The notes under the pieces are model-generated. The model was not told the DNA's origin. It did no database searches and saw only the letters and a program-made list of their open reading frames with translations. 64,000 nt of DNA from Symsagittifera roscoffensis (lineage: Eukaryota > Xenacoelomorpha > Acoela > Convolutidae): contig NC_087069.1 of NCBI RefSeq assembly GCF_963678635.1, positions 8,568,633 through 8,632,632 on the forward strand, written 5' to 3'. Positions 38,101 through 50,100 of this stretch are shown piece by piece; the first letter of the stretch is position 1, and every line of letters starts with the position of its first letter. Both the position numbers and the translations under genes were made by a program.

Positions 38101-41100
38101 GTCGTATTTGTATATTACTTCAGTAGTTATAAACGGTGGTGGTAGTGATTGAGCTGTTATGTTAGGTGGGTTTAATGGGTAGGGATGTTGGGTAATATTG
38201 TTTAACTTAACTGTGATTTCAAACTTTAATTGTAAACTGTTTTGTTGGAGTATTTGAATATTGTGATCACGGATATCGTTGTGAATATCTTGGCGATATT
38301 GTAATCTATTAAGTGCCCAGTTATGAAGGCGGTTACTTTCTTGATGTTGTCCAAATAATGGTGGAGGTGCTGTAAATGTATTCCAATCTAGTCTTAAAGG
38401 AATATTTATTGATGATTGTTCTCGATATCTGGCGTCGAGATTATTTGGAAAATTTAAGTTAAAAGGTGGTGGTGAAATCTGGCTTATTGATGGTGTTGAT
38501 GGTAGTGATAATGTTTCTGGTAGTGATGAGGATGTTGTTGTATCCGTAGAAATATCTATTGGATTATTGACTAAATTTAATTCACCTTGTGTAAATGAAT
38601 GTGTTGTCCAATATGGTAGTCGTGATGCCTGGTTTGGGGGGTTAAAGGGATTTTCACGTATTTGTTCAGATGTTGGTGTTGAACCTAAGTAATCTGATGG
38701 TAGGCTTGAGGTGCTACGTTGTGAAAGAAGCGTAGGGGTTTCTGGTAATATACCAATGGGGTTTTCTGGAGTGTTTTGTGATGGTGATTGAGGTATATCA
38801 AAATGAACTCGGGGAGTTTGAAAATTTCTGTTTCGTCGAGGATGTATAATTTGTCTATCTATTTCGACTGTATTTTGGTTTTGACTAGGATTTCTTATTC
38901 TACTTAGTTCTTGTGGTAGTGTTGGGTATAGGTTATATGTTGGTTCGCTTAGAGGTGCTTGTCGTTGAACTGGTTCTAGTGGTTCTGATAAACGAGCATG
39001 TCGTTCTTCAAAAGTGTATGGATTGTCTTGAAAAGAAATTCGTGTAGATGTTTGAGGATTTTGAGTAATTGAAGGTGGTGTTTGGTTATCTTGGGATGAT
39101 GTCGGTGAAGACTGACTTTGTGACTGTTGGGTAGCAATTTTTGATGGATTTTTGAATTGTTACTTTAGTGGGAAGGTTTATGTTTATTATAATATTCTTC
39201 TAAAAAAAGAATTAGGAGGATTGTTGCTAGGGCAAATGTGAAGATTGCTTTCTTTATACATTTACATATGGTCAAAATGAGGGATGATAAAAATGTTATG
39301 AAAATTACAAACAATAAAAAAATATCAGTTCTACTGAAAATTGTTCGTATCATTTAGACAAGTTGTATAAATCGTACCTGTGGATATAATCAAGTGTTTT
39401 GGAAAGTTGGAGGAATAGTTCGAGTATAGTGTAGAAAATTAAAAAAATGTTACAAAAAATGATTAGGATTATTAGAAAAGATTCAAGTATATCAAAAAGA
39501 AATATTATAAAGGTTTCAAGTATTGTAAAAAAATGTTTAAGATTTATGAGTATTTGAGTAACTGATTGAGAGAAGAGCATTTAAGAAATGATCTCTCGGT
39601 CGAATATTTTTTGCTGTTTGAGGCGATTTTCTAGTGTGGTCGGATTATTTATTAGTTTTTTGACAAGTGGGTTGAGTTTTGTAAAAAATTGTTGGGGGCA
39701 ATTTTCATGGTGATCGGGAGGTCGTCTTTTTCTTTATTTTTGTTTGTCAAATGATCCGGGGTATGGTGAGATATTTATACTTTAGGCTAATTAAAATGTT
39801 CATTTTGTTACTTTAGGCTAAGTTAACAAATTTGTTTTGGGGGTATTCGTGGTCTGAGTTGGGGAAATATTGTTGATCTTTGGGTTATTAGATAAGGGAG
39901 GGGTACGGTATTATGGTGATATTTATTTTAGTTGTCAAGTTGGAGTGGTTTGCTTATTTTTGACCTGGAGGTCGTAAAGTTATAGTTATAGATGTGCCTG
40001 GAGTTCTATATGATTCGTCTAATTGGTCTTAGTTTGAGTTAGAGAAAGTGACGGATTGGATGAATCCTATTGGTCTATTTTGAACTAGAATTATTGTGTA
40101 CTTGTCAGCATGTTATTTTGAAAAATGTAAATGAAAAATGTTTCGGAGGTTTCAAGATAGTGAAGTATAATGTTAAAATTACTTTTGAAATTCCACTTTC
40201 TTTAAAATTTTAGATTGGGGGATGAATATTTTATAGTTTTTACGTGGTTGATTTCGGAGTCTTGTTGTTTTTCTATTTTCTGATTTGTCGATTTGTTCTT
40301 GGGGTATTATTTGTTCGGTCATTTTTCTATTTTTTCTTTGTTTTGGGGATTCTTTATGGTTTTGTGTATTGTTTTTGGTGGCGGTTGGTTTTGTGTTTTG
40401 ATTTTCGGTGGGGTTATCATTTTGTTCTGTGTTTTTCAGATGTGGTTCATTTTGAATTATTTTTAATCCTGTGAAAGAATATAATTGAGTTAATTCGCGG
40501 AGTGCGTATTCTTTTGGGTAATAAGGTAATAGGTTGTTTCGATGTTGAACGATTTCTTTTTTGTTTGAGTCGGTAATTTTATATGTGACATCAGTGGGTT
40601 TTGCAATTATTTGGTATGGTCCTTTTCGAAGGGGTTGTAATTTTTTAGAAATTCCTTTTTGAGTATTAAAATTAGGTATTAAAACAAATGTTCCAATTTT
40701 TAATTCGGAGGCTGGTGTAAAACGTGAATTGATTTGTTCATTAATGTTTTGTCTTTGTAATAACTTTTTTGTTATTTTTTGATAAATTTCATTGTGTTTT
40801 TTATCTCTATTTAGAATCCATTCGGTGTGTGTACCGGAGGCTAGTTTAAGAATTTGTGGGTGATGAAAATGATCTTCATCGTGTGTATGTAAAGGTAGGT
40901 TATAACAAATTGAGTCTTTATTTGGTTGACAATAACCTTGTGCGTTTTTATGAGAATTTGCTGTAAACATTATTGGTTTGCGTGGCTTTTGGTTAAAAAC
41001 CATTTCGTATGGTGACATTCCTAAAGTTGTCGTAATTTGTGAATTATATGCTAAGGGAAATAATTTTACATCTGCTGACCATTCGGTATATTTTGTATCA

Positions 41101-44100
41101 TTTCCGTTGATGATACATCTAAGATATTCTTGTAATGAACGGTTCATACCTTCGACTAAGCCGTTTGTCCAAGGTGCATGAGATGTACGTGGTTTGTGTT
41201 TAATGTTATATAAATGACATAGTGTGATAATTTCATTATTTATGAATTCTGTACCGTTGTCTGTGACTAAAATTTCTGGTAGTCCGAATTTTGCTATCCA
41301 GTGTTCATAGAGTGTTGTGTAAGCGTAATAAGCGTTACAATGTGGTACTGGGTTAAGTGCTATATAATGTGTAAATGCGTCAACAATTACCATAATGTAG
41401 GAGTTTCCTTCGGATGAGGGTGAAATTGGTCCTTTAGTATCAAATGAGATACGATGGTTAAAGTACAAGCTTTGTCCTTTAAAATCTTGTTTTTGTGCTA
41501 TTTGTTTTTGATTTGGGTAAGGTTTATTTAGTTGACATACTATACAATCATTGCATAGTACTTTTATCCAAATTGGTGCATTTGGGAAGTAAAAATTTTG
41601 TATAAAATTTGAATATGTTTTTTCTGATCCAGAGTGTCCTTTAATATTTTGTGTATGTGAAATATTAAAAGCTATAAGAATCATACTTAAAGGGAGACAT
41701 GGAACTGTAGATTCATTCAGGTTATACTCCAAAAGGTCTGTATTTTCGTTAATTGTTGTGTTGTTAAATTTGCGAAAGTATCGGAGGAGTGTTTTGTTTC
41801 CTAGAATGGTTGGATCTGCCTTGACAGGTTTAGTTTTATATTTGTGCCATGATTTTAGTTGTCTAATTATCGGGTCAAGATTTTGATATTGTTTCAGTGT
41901 TGAAATCGTAATCGTTTCTGTTGGAGGGAGAAAAATGTTTTCAATTTCGAATTTAGATAAGGGTATTGTATCAAGTGGGTCGTGAAGGTCAAAAACTTGA
42001 TTTATTGTGTATTTTGAATCATTTGTTTGTGGTCCTGATAAATTTATTTTATCAGTTAAATCTTCTTTTTCAATTAGTGGAAAATGGTCTTTTTTAGGCG
42101 GGTGTTGTTTTGTTCGTTTTTGTTGGGTGTTATTTTTTATCCATTGAGAATGTGGGATTGGTTTGAAAGTTGATGTTCCAAGTAGATCAACTTCATAATG
42201 ATTATTTTGACAATCTAGATAAAGTGGGAAATGTTGTAAATTATTTATTTGTGATTGTTCAATATCAGTTTTTACTGCATATTTGCATTCCAATCGGGGT
42301 GATGTTTCGTTTTCTGCAAGGTAGAATTTTATGTTTTTGGGTATTTCAACTGTTGTTTTTCGTGTAAGTAATTCAGGTGGTGTATTTCGACTTAATGTGT
42401 CTGGTAATGCAAGATTTTTTCCTGCAGTCCAAACTATATGTAAGTTTGGAAATTTCATTAGAATTAGTTGAAATCTGTAAACTCGGTGGTTTGGGTTAGA
42501 TTTTTGTGTAAAGAGAAAGATGATTGGTTTATGGTCTGTGAAAAGAACTGTTGGATGTTTTGATCCAAGTATCAGAAATTCATATTCTGTCAGTGTATAT
42601 ATTATGGCTGTACATTCTCTCATTAGAGTTGAGAGTCGTAGCTCTGCTTGAGTGAATAATCGAGAATTTGCTGATATGAGGTTCATTTTATTTGTACCAT
42701 TATGTGATTGTAATAGTGCTGCACCGATGCCAAAGTTCGAAGCATCGCACATTGCATAAAATGGTTGATTTGAATCTGGAATTGTGTTTGAAATTTGTTC
42801 AGTTAAAAGTTTCTTTATTTCTTCAAATCGTGTTTGATGTTCTGTGTTCCATTCAAAATTATTTTGTTGTCTAAGGATGTTATAAAATGGTCGTAGATAT
42901 AATTGCATTTTATAAACATATTTACTTAAAAAGTTTAACATTCCAAGAAATTCTTGGATTTTCTTTTTATTTGTTGGTGGTTGAAGTTTTTGAATAGCGT
43001 CAATGCGTGATTTCAATGGAGTGATTGTTTTTCTTTCTATATTATGTCCTAAGAATTTAACTCTTGTCAAAAAGAAGTGTGATTTATCGGGGGCGGCCTT
43101 CAGATTTTCGTTCTGAAGTATTTGGTGATATTTTTCTAAAACATTGAACATCTCGTCTTTTGTTTGTGATTGCATAAAAACATCGTCTAAATAGGTGATT
43201 GCGTTTTTCTTGAGTATTAGTGGTCTAAAAATTTTGCTCATAAAAGCTGAAAATGCTGCTGGTCCTATGGATATTCCATAGAATAAGCGGTTGAATTCAT
43301 ATTGTTGGTTTCCGATAACAAATTGTGTTAAACGTCGTGATTGTTCATCTACTGGCATTTGATTGTATGCACTATTCATATCGGCGGTTGTAAAGTATTT
43401 GCCGTTTATTTTTGTTAAAATAACTTGTATTGGTTCAATGGGCCAATTACATTTTGATTCATCTATAAGTGAATTGAGGTATCTAGCATCGAGAACGATT
43501 TTTAATGATTCTCCTTTAGCTAGAATGATAACGGGGTTGATAAATGTGTTCCCTTTTGGTTGTTCTTCTTTATTAACTGGTGATATAATGTTGTATTGTT
43601 CTAAAATATCGAGTAATCTGTTCACTTTATCATGTAAGTGAATTGGTACTTTACTTGCTCTCTGTTTTTTGAAAACTGCGTCTGGTTTTAACGGGAGATG
43701 TAGTGATGAACTGATTTTTCCAACATCGAATTTTGATGTTGCATAGACTGATGAATATTTAATTAGCTGTTTGGCTAACTTTTCGAATTCGTCTTGTGTT
43801 ATTTGTGAATGTTGGAAATTAAACATTGTTAAAAATTTCTGTTGGTCCTCTGTGTAGTTACTTATGTTGAATGTAGGTTTGAAATATGGAGTTTTTGTGA
43901 AATAATCCGTATTTCTGTTTTCGTTACTTATTATATTATTTATAGATAATTCTTCATTAAGAATTGTAGATTGGCAAATATCTAGTAATTGGAGTATATT
44001 ATTTACGCGATAGGCTTTTTCGTGTATTGGTGATATTGTAGCGTTGGTTTCACAATATCCTAAAAGTCCTAAAGGTAATGTTACTTGGTAAGGTGTGTTG

Positions 44101-47100
44101 TTATAGACATGTAAGGAAATGATATCGGAATTCGAATTTTTCAAATATTTTATGGATGAGATTGTGATTTTGAAAAATTTGTGAATGGGTTTGAATTCAA
44201 ATTCTGACATATAAAATTTTTGTTTGTTTTGTTCTTTATCATATTGGTGAACTTGTTTGATTGAAAAATTATAGATATTTCCTGATAGTGGTTTTAGGTG
44301 TTTTCTTTGTTGGTTAAATATCGGGTAGAATTTTGAAAAGAATGGTGGTTGTTTATTTAATCTTTGAAAAAATGTTAAGGATGTTTCTTTTGTTTTTGTA
44401 TATTTATCTTTGATTAATATTTTACTATTTAGTATGTTAATTGTTGGTATATACTTCGAAATAAATGGTATTCCAATGATATTATATTTAATATCAGTGA
44501 TATGGAATATTTGTTTAAATGGCTTATTTAAAATTTTGCTTTGCTCCATTGTTCTGGTGGGGAGGAGAAATAATTGGATTTTTCCGTAGTTTATCAATGT
44601 TGATCCTTGTGCTGTTGCTAGTTTGCTGGAGGTTTCAAGAGGTGTTAGCTTTGGGTGTAAAGTTTTTATTTCATTCCATGTGGGGATGTTTATTATGTTT
44701 GATTCTGCTCCTGAATCAATTAAAAAATCTATTTCAAGGTCTGGTGGTTGAAATTCTTTATTTCTTGGGCTTTCTAAGAGAAATGGTATTGTCCAAATTT
44801 TTTCTTTGGGTTGTTCTTTTTGTATATTTTGATAAATGTGGTTTGTATTCAAGCATTTTGTTTTGGTATTTTTATTGGTTTGATTTGTAGTGTTAATCTC
44901 ATTTGTTTCTTGCGTCGTTGGTGTGGAATTTATGGGTGTAGTGTAATAATTTTGAAGAAATTCTGATTGATTTTCATATATGTGTGATGAAAAAGGTTGT
45001 TCATATATGACAGATTCATAGTCATTTTCGACTTTTATCATATTGATAGAAAGAGTGTTTTCAGTATCACTTTCTGAATCTGATGATGTACAGTTTATTT
45101 GATTGAGTTGTAACGTATCAGTTACTGTGTCATCAATACCTGGAGGGTCTGATGTTGTTTCTGGATTAGATTGTACTTGATTGATTTGTCTTTGATGTTT
45201 AGGTGTACTACTTCTGTGGCGATTATTAGAATTTTATAGTTATTATTATTCCGGTGTGGTGATTGGGAATAATTTCTATAACGATTATTATAACTTGAGT
45301 GTCGATTTTGTGAATTATTTCGCGATCTGTTTTGGTAATTATTGTTTGGTCTGTTATAGTTCGATCTATTATATGAGTTATTCCTTGATTGATTGTTCGG
45401 GTAATTCTGGTTTCGGTTGTTTGAATAACTTCTATTTCGATTATAGGAGTAGTTTCTATTCCTATTGTATGATGAATTTCGTGATTGGTTGTTTGGATAG
45501 TAGTTATTTCTTGATTGGGAATTAGATCTAGAAACAAATCGTTGTGTATTTGAATTTGATCTGGAGTAGTTATTTCGACTATTTGGTCTATTGTAGTGAT
45601 TTTGTGATGAATTATTCGTGTTTCTTCGTTCTGGTGATCTTCCTCTATAACTTGAGTTATATGGTGATTGATTTCTTGTATAATTTGTATTGTTCGGGAG
45701 TGGTTTTCCTGAACTGTTGTTGCTGTAGACTGTTTTGTTCGGTAGATTTTGATCTTTTTTCATGTATTGATAGAATGATTTATTTGGTTCTTTATATTTT
45801 TGAGGTTTATTTTGATTGTCTTGCTGTTTTTGTCTACATTCGGAAATACTATGTCCGTATCGTCGGCAATAATTACACCATTTTTTGAAAGATGGTTTGC
45901 CTTTAAAGTTTGGGTTCTTTTCGTAAATATTGAGTATTTCAGTGATTTTTTCAACGAGGTCTGTCTCTGATTCCTGTATATTATTAATATTAGTGGGAGT
46001 CGTTTCAATTCTGTTAACGTATTGTAATTTCAGATTTTCCGTTTCTTCTAGTTTCATCGTGATTTCTGCTTGTTCTAATTTGTCTACTAGTTTTCGAAAA
46101 TCTAAATCGGGTTCTCGAATTGAAGAAGGATGGGATGCTCTCTTTTTTATTGCTATTTTCCTTAATTGTGGTGTTAAGGTCATCATTAAGATTTCTGTCA
46201 TCTTTGTGTTTTTATAGTCATGTGTATTTAATGAATATGCTTTTCGAACTAGTGTTTCGATTCGTACTGCTATTTGCTTGATGGTTTCGTTTGGTAATCT
46301 GCGAATTTCATTACATAAAACTCTTTGTTGTTGTTTGTTTCTTTCGGAGTCAAACATTTTTGAAAATTCCTGTGTAAACCTTTTCCAGTTTGATTTTATT
46401 TCTAGAGGTAGTACTGAAAACCATTTTTGGGCTGCGCCATCTAAGGTTGTTTGTATTAACGCTGTGCGTCGATGTATCCAATTTTGATGTAGTGGCGTAT
46501 TAATTGGTTCAGGTCCAATATTTAAAATCAGGTTTGCTGTTACTGCATTTAAATAATCTTCTACAGAGTATTCAGGGTCTGTTCCTGTGAAAACCATTAA
46601 AGGTTTGTTTGATGTTATTGATGATCCACCCATAAGGTATGGATTCATTGTCATTTGTAATGATTCTGCTGCATTTGGCATTTGAGAAAAATTTGAAAGT
46701 TGGTTTCTTGTTATTTCATGTTGTTGGAGATAATATGGGAGTGGTATTTCATTTTGCATTTGTGATGGTTGATACGAGTGTGCAGTCATTGGATTTTGTT
46801 GTTGAATTGGTTGAAAAGATTGTGTATTAATTAGATTTTGTTGTTGAATTGGTTGTTGATGTTGTGCATCTATTGGTTGTGGAGAGAAATTTCTATGATT
46901 TGTACGTGTTCTCTGTATTCCTTGTCTACGATATTCTTGAGTATTTGGTGCAAATATATCTGGTTGTAAGAAATCATCATCTGAGGATAAATAATCCATC
47001 TGATAAGATGTCTGTTTTTTATTTTTATTTTGTTGAAAAAATGGGTAATTTTCACTATGATCCTGTGGAGGATTTGTTTGGAAATTTATTGAATTAGGTT

Positions 47101-50100
47101 GGGTCATTGGGTTATCCCAATTTCGAGATCTTGTATATTGGTTAAAATTTCTTTGTGGTTGGTTATATGTTTTTGATGGATGTGTATAATTATAATTATG
47201 GTCTGCAAAGTTGTTTCTAGTGAATGTTTTGCGTGTTTTTGATGGTATTGTCATGGGTCTGTATGTTTGGTAATCCATATGTGAATATTTAGGAGCAACC
47301 GAAGGTTTAACGGTTGATTGTAAGGTTACCTGTGTTTGTGAAGGATTTGTATTTCTTGGTGTTGTTAAATTTGGGCGTATTGGTGAAATACTTTGTTGTG
47401 TAGTTGTTGTGTGTACAATTTCTTCATTTATGAAGTGTGATGGTGTCTGGATATCTTGTTGAGTAAGATTCCTAGTTCCATTGAGGTTTTCATTATGTAT
47501 GACTGTAGAGTTTAAACTATTATTTTGTGTATCGGGCAAAAATGTATTATAGTTTAATGGTGTTGCATCAATGGTGAGTGGTATTACTTTTACATAATCT
47601 CTTATGTAAGATATCGTACTTATTGCTTGACTTGAAATTGATTGTGGGAAGCTTATAAATGCGGGATGAGACCATTCGGGGTCCCAAACATAATCTGATT
47701 GTTCTGTGATAGCGGTATCATCGTTCGAGTTTTGGGGTCTAAAATTTTTTCTTGCTTGTGCAATTAAATCAATATTGTGTGTGAAATAATCTATTATGAA
47801 CCATGCCAAAATTTTTTGTAGATCGTGTTTTGTATGTTGTGAAACGTCGTCTTTCGTGAATTTTTCTTTAATGATGTTTAAATAACTAGAGAGTAGTGTG
47901 ATTTCATGTCGTACTCTTAAATGTTTAGATGTTTCTGTCGGTGAGACATTTGTTATTGGGATTTCGTTTTCTAATATCGAAATATAACTATATATTATTG
48001 CGAAAACTTCATTGGTGAATATGGAGTTTGCTCTTTGTGAGTTATGATATTGGATGCTTTTTATATATTCTGAAAAAACTTTTGAAAATTCTAAATCAAG
48101 ATCGTCTGTTTGAATTGTATATTTTCTATTATTATGGTTTGGTGAGGTGAATTCTATGGAGTAGATTCCATACTGTTGTGTTATGTTGCATATATCTTTT
48201 AAGTAGTGGTCTATGATTTGTCTTTTGATTTTTACATCTGGGAACTCTGTTTTACATGGACTGATTCCGGGTTCAAATAAATTTAATAGTAAATTTTTGC
48301 AAAATATATGCTGTCCTCTATCAGTGGTTGCATCTACTATAAAAGGAAAGATTTCATCATCATCTGGACTTTCTTCACCTGGGGTGTGCGTTGAGCTCAT
48401 TTTTTCGTTCGATGACTGTTAATATGTAATTATTAATGTGTCGAATTGGTTGATTCCAATTGTATAAATGTACTGGTTTGTGTTTATACTGCTTTTTTAT
48501 TCTTCTTTTTCCTCTTTTTGATGAATTTGAAGTTGTTTCTGAGTCAGAAAAATATAATTGATCGTGAAGTGGGCAATTTTTATCTATTGATTCTTTTAGT
48601 TTGTAAAGTTCGTCTAAACTGTTGGTTTCTGATTCTGAAAATGCGTTTCGATTTTTTGAAAATCTTTTTCGTGTTATTTGTCTTTGTTTCGTTATTATTT
48701 TTCTTTTTAGTGTTTGTCGTTTTGTTCGAATGTATCCAACTGTTTGTGTATGAGGCGTGATTACAAGGTCGTATTTTTTGTTATCTATTTCACCATTGTG
48801 TAAAACGATTGTTTGTTTATTTCCTAGGTTTTTAAATGACATAAGGTTTAGGATGACGGATGCAAAAGGTTGTTAAATGGTTTCTATTTTCTTAAACTGT
48901 TAGTTCTTACGATTTTTTGGTTAGCTTAACCTGGGTCTGTTTGTTCAGGGTTGGAGAGAAAAGTATATCGATTCCGAAGAATGATTTTTTACTTTCTCGT
49001 GGCTAGTATAAGTTAAGGTGTTAACTTACTTAATCTTACTTAGGGGTAGTGATTGTGTTCAAGGGTTGGAGAATAGTAAATCGATCCACAAGGTTCAGGT
49101 ATAATTAGAACGCGAGTAGTTCGTTAGATACTATTTTAAACTTACTAAGTCTAAGATTTATCCTGGGTCTGTTAAGAGGGGGGGTCAAGTGAAGGATGAA
49201 TAACCGAAGTTCTTCACTGTTTATCCTAATTTGAATGATTAGTTTTGTTTAAAAATTTCTATTAGTCTTAGGTCTTTAGAAAGGGTTGGGTAGTGAATCG
49301 ACGTTTGAGGTCGTTAGACACTAATTAAGTGGGTGGGGGAGAACAAAGTTGTTCTGTTTGATCCAAGGATAAGCCTTGATGATCAAATTTGAAATTTAAT
49401 TAAGTAGAAAATGATTTAAGATCCAAGGATAAGCCTTGATGATCTGGTTTTAAAATTAAGTGAATTTAAGTTTTAATAAAATTTTAAATGTGTGTAAAGG
49501 AAAGATTTAGTGTTTTGATGATATTAGTAGGTTTATGATTGCTGTTATGTTTTAGGTGATGGAGCTGGAACAACAGGATGATTTATGATTACTAACCATT
49601 TATTGTCATGCTACTAATTTTTATTTTTTATTTTTCAATAAATATTTTTCAAACATGTTTTGTATATTACTGCAGAGTTTTAGGAAAACGATCTTAGATC
49701 TTTTTATCAATCGTTATTGTATATTAATAATTTTGTTTAGCGCCTGAAATGATTTTGAAGATTAACTTCAAGGTTTTATGTTTGCAAATGAAAATCTAAA
49801 TTCATTGCCAGTAGTATTCTAAATATAAAAGTTTGTTCTGGTTTTTGCCTAACTATCATATAGCTATATGGCAAGTTTCTACTTTGTCGTATGTCGTCTC
49901 TGGTTCGAGGTCTTCTTCCAATTCCGGGTAGTTCTGTTATGGTTCGGAATATTGGCTCTGATCTATTGAGTCGTAGAGACATTTCGATTAAATTATTGTC
50001 GTATAACATTTTGTAAATGTTTTTGTCTAATTTCTAATCTATTTTGGTTAATTCTAAGCTATTAAGGTCTTGTTCGAGACTTATGGTCGCACCAGATGAG

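Larger units (their letters stand above)
48843..50096 (-). other. Leader with internal repeats
   Basis: 1.25 kb between the 5' LTR and the first long ORF. It contains a primer-binding site, a small ORF, an exact 24-bp duplication spaced 60 bp apart, and three diverged copies of a block starting AGGGTTGG and containing ATCGA. CCTGGGTCTGTT occurs twice (48,930 and 49,162). The pattern suggests structured RNA signals (packaging or translation control) rather than protein. Confidence 0.6.

Noticed and set aside
45226-45537. 103-codon minus-strand frame inside gag
   Set aside because: An alternative reading of the repetitive Asn/Arg/Ser tract of Gag. The Ile/Thr-rich repeats are a by-product of that tract.
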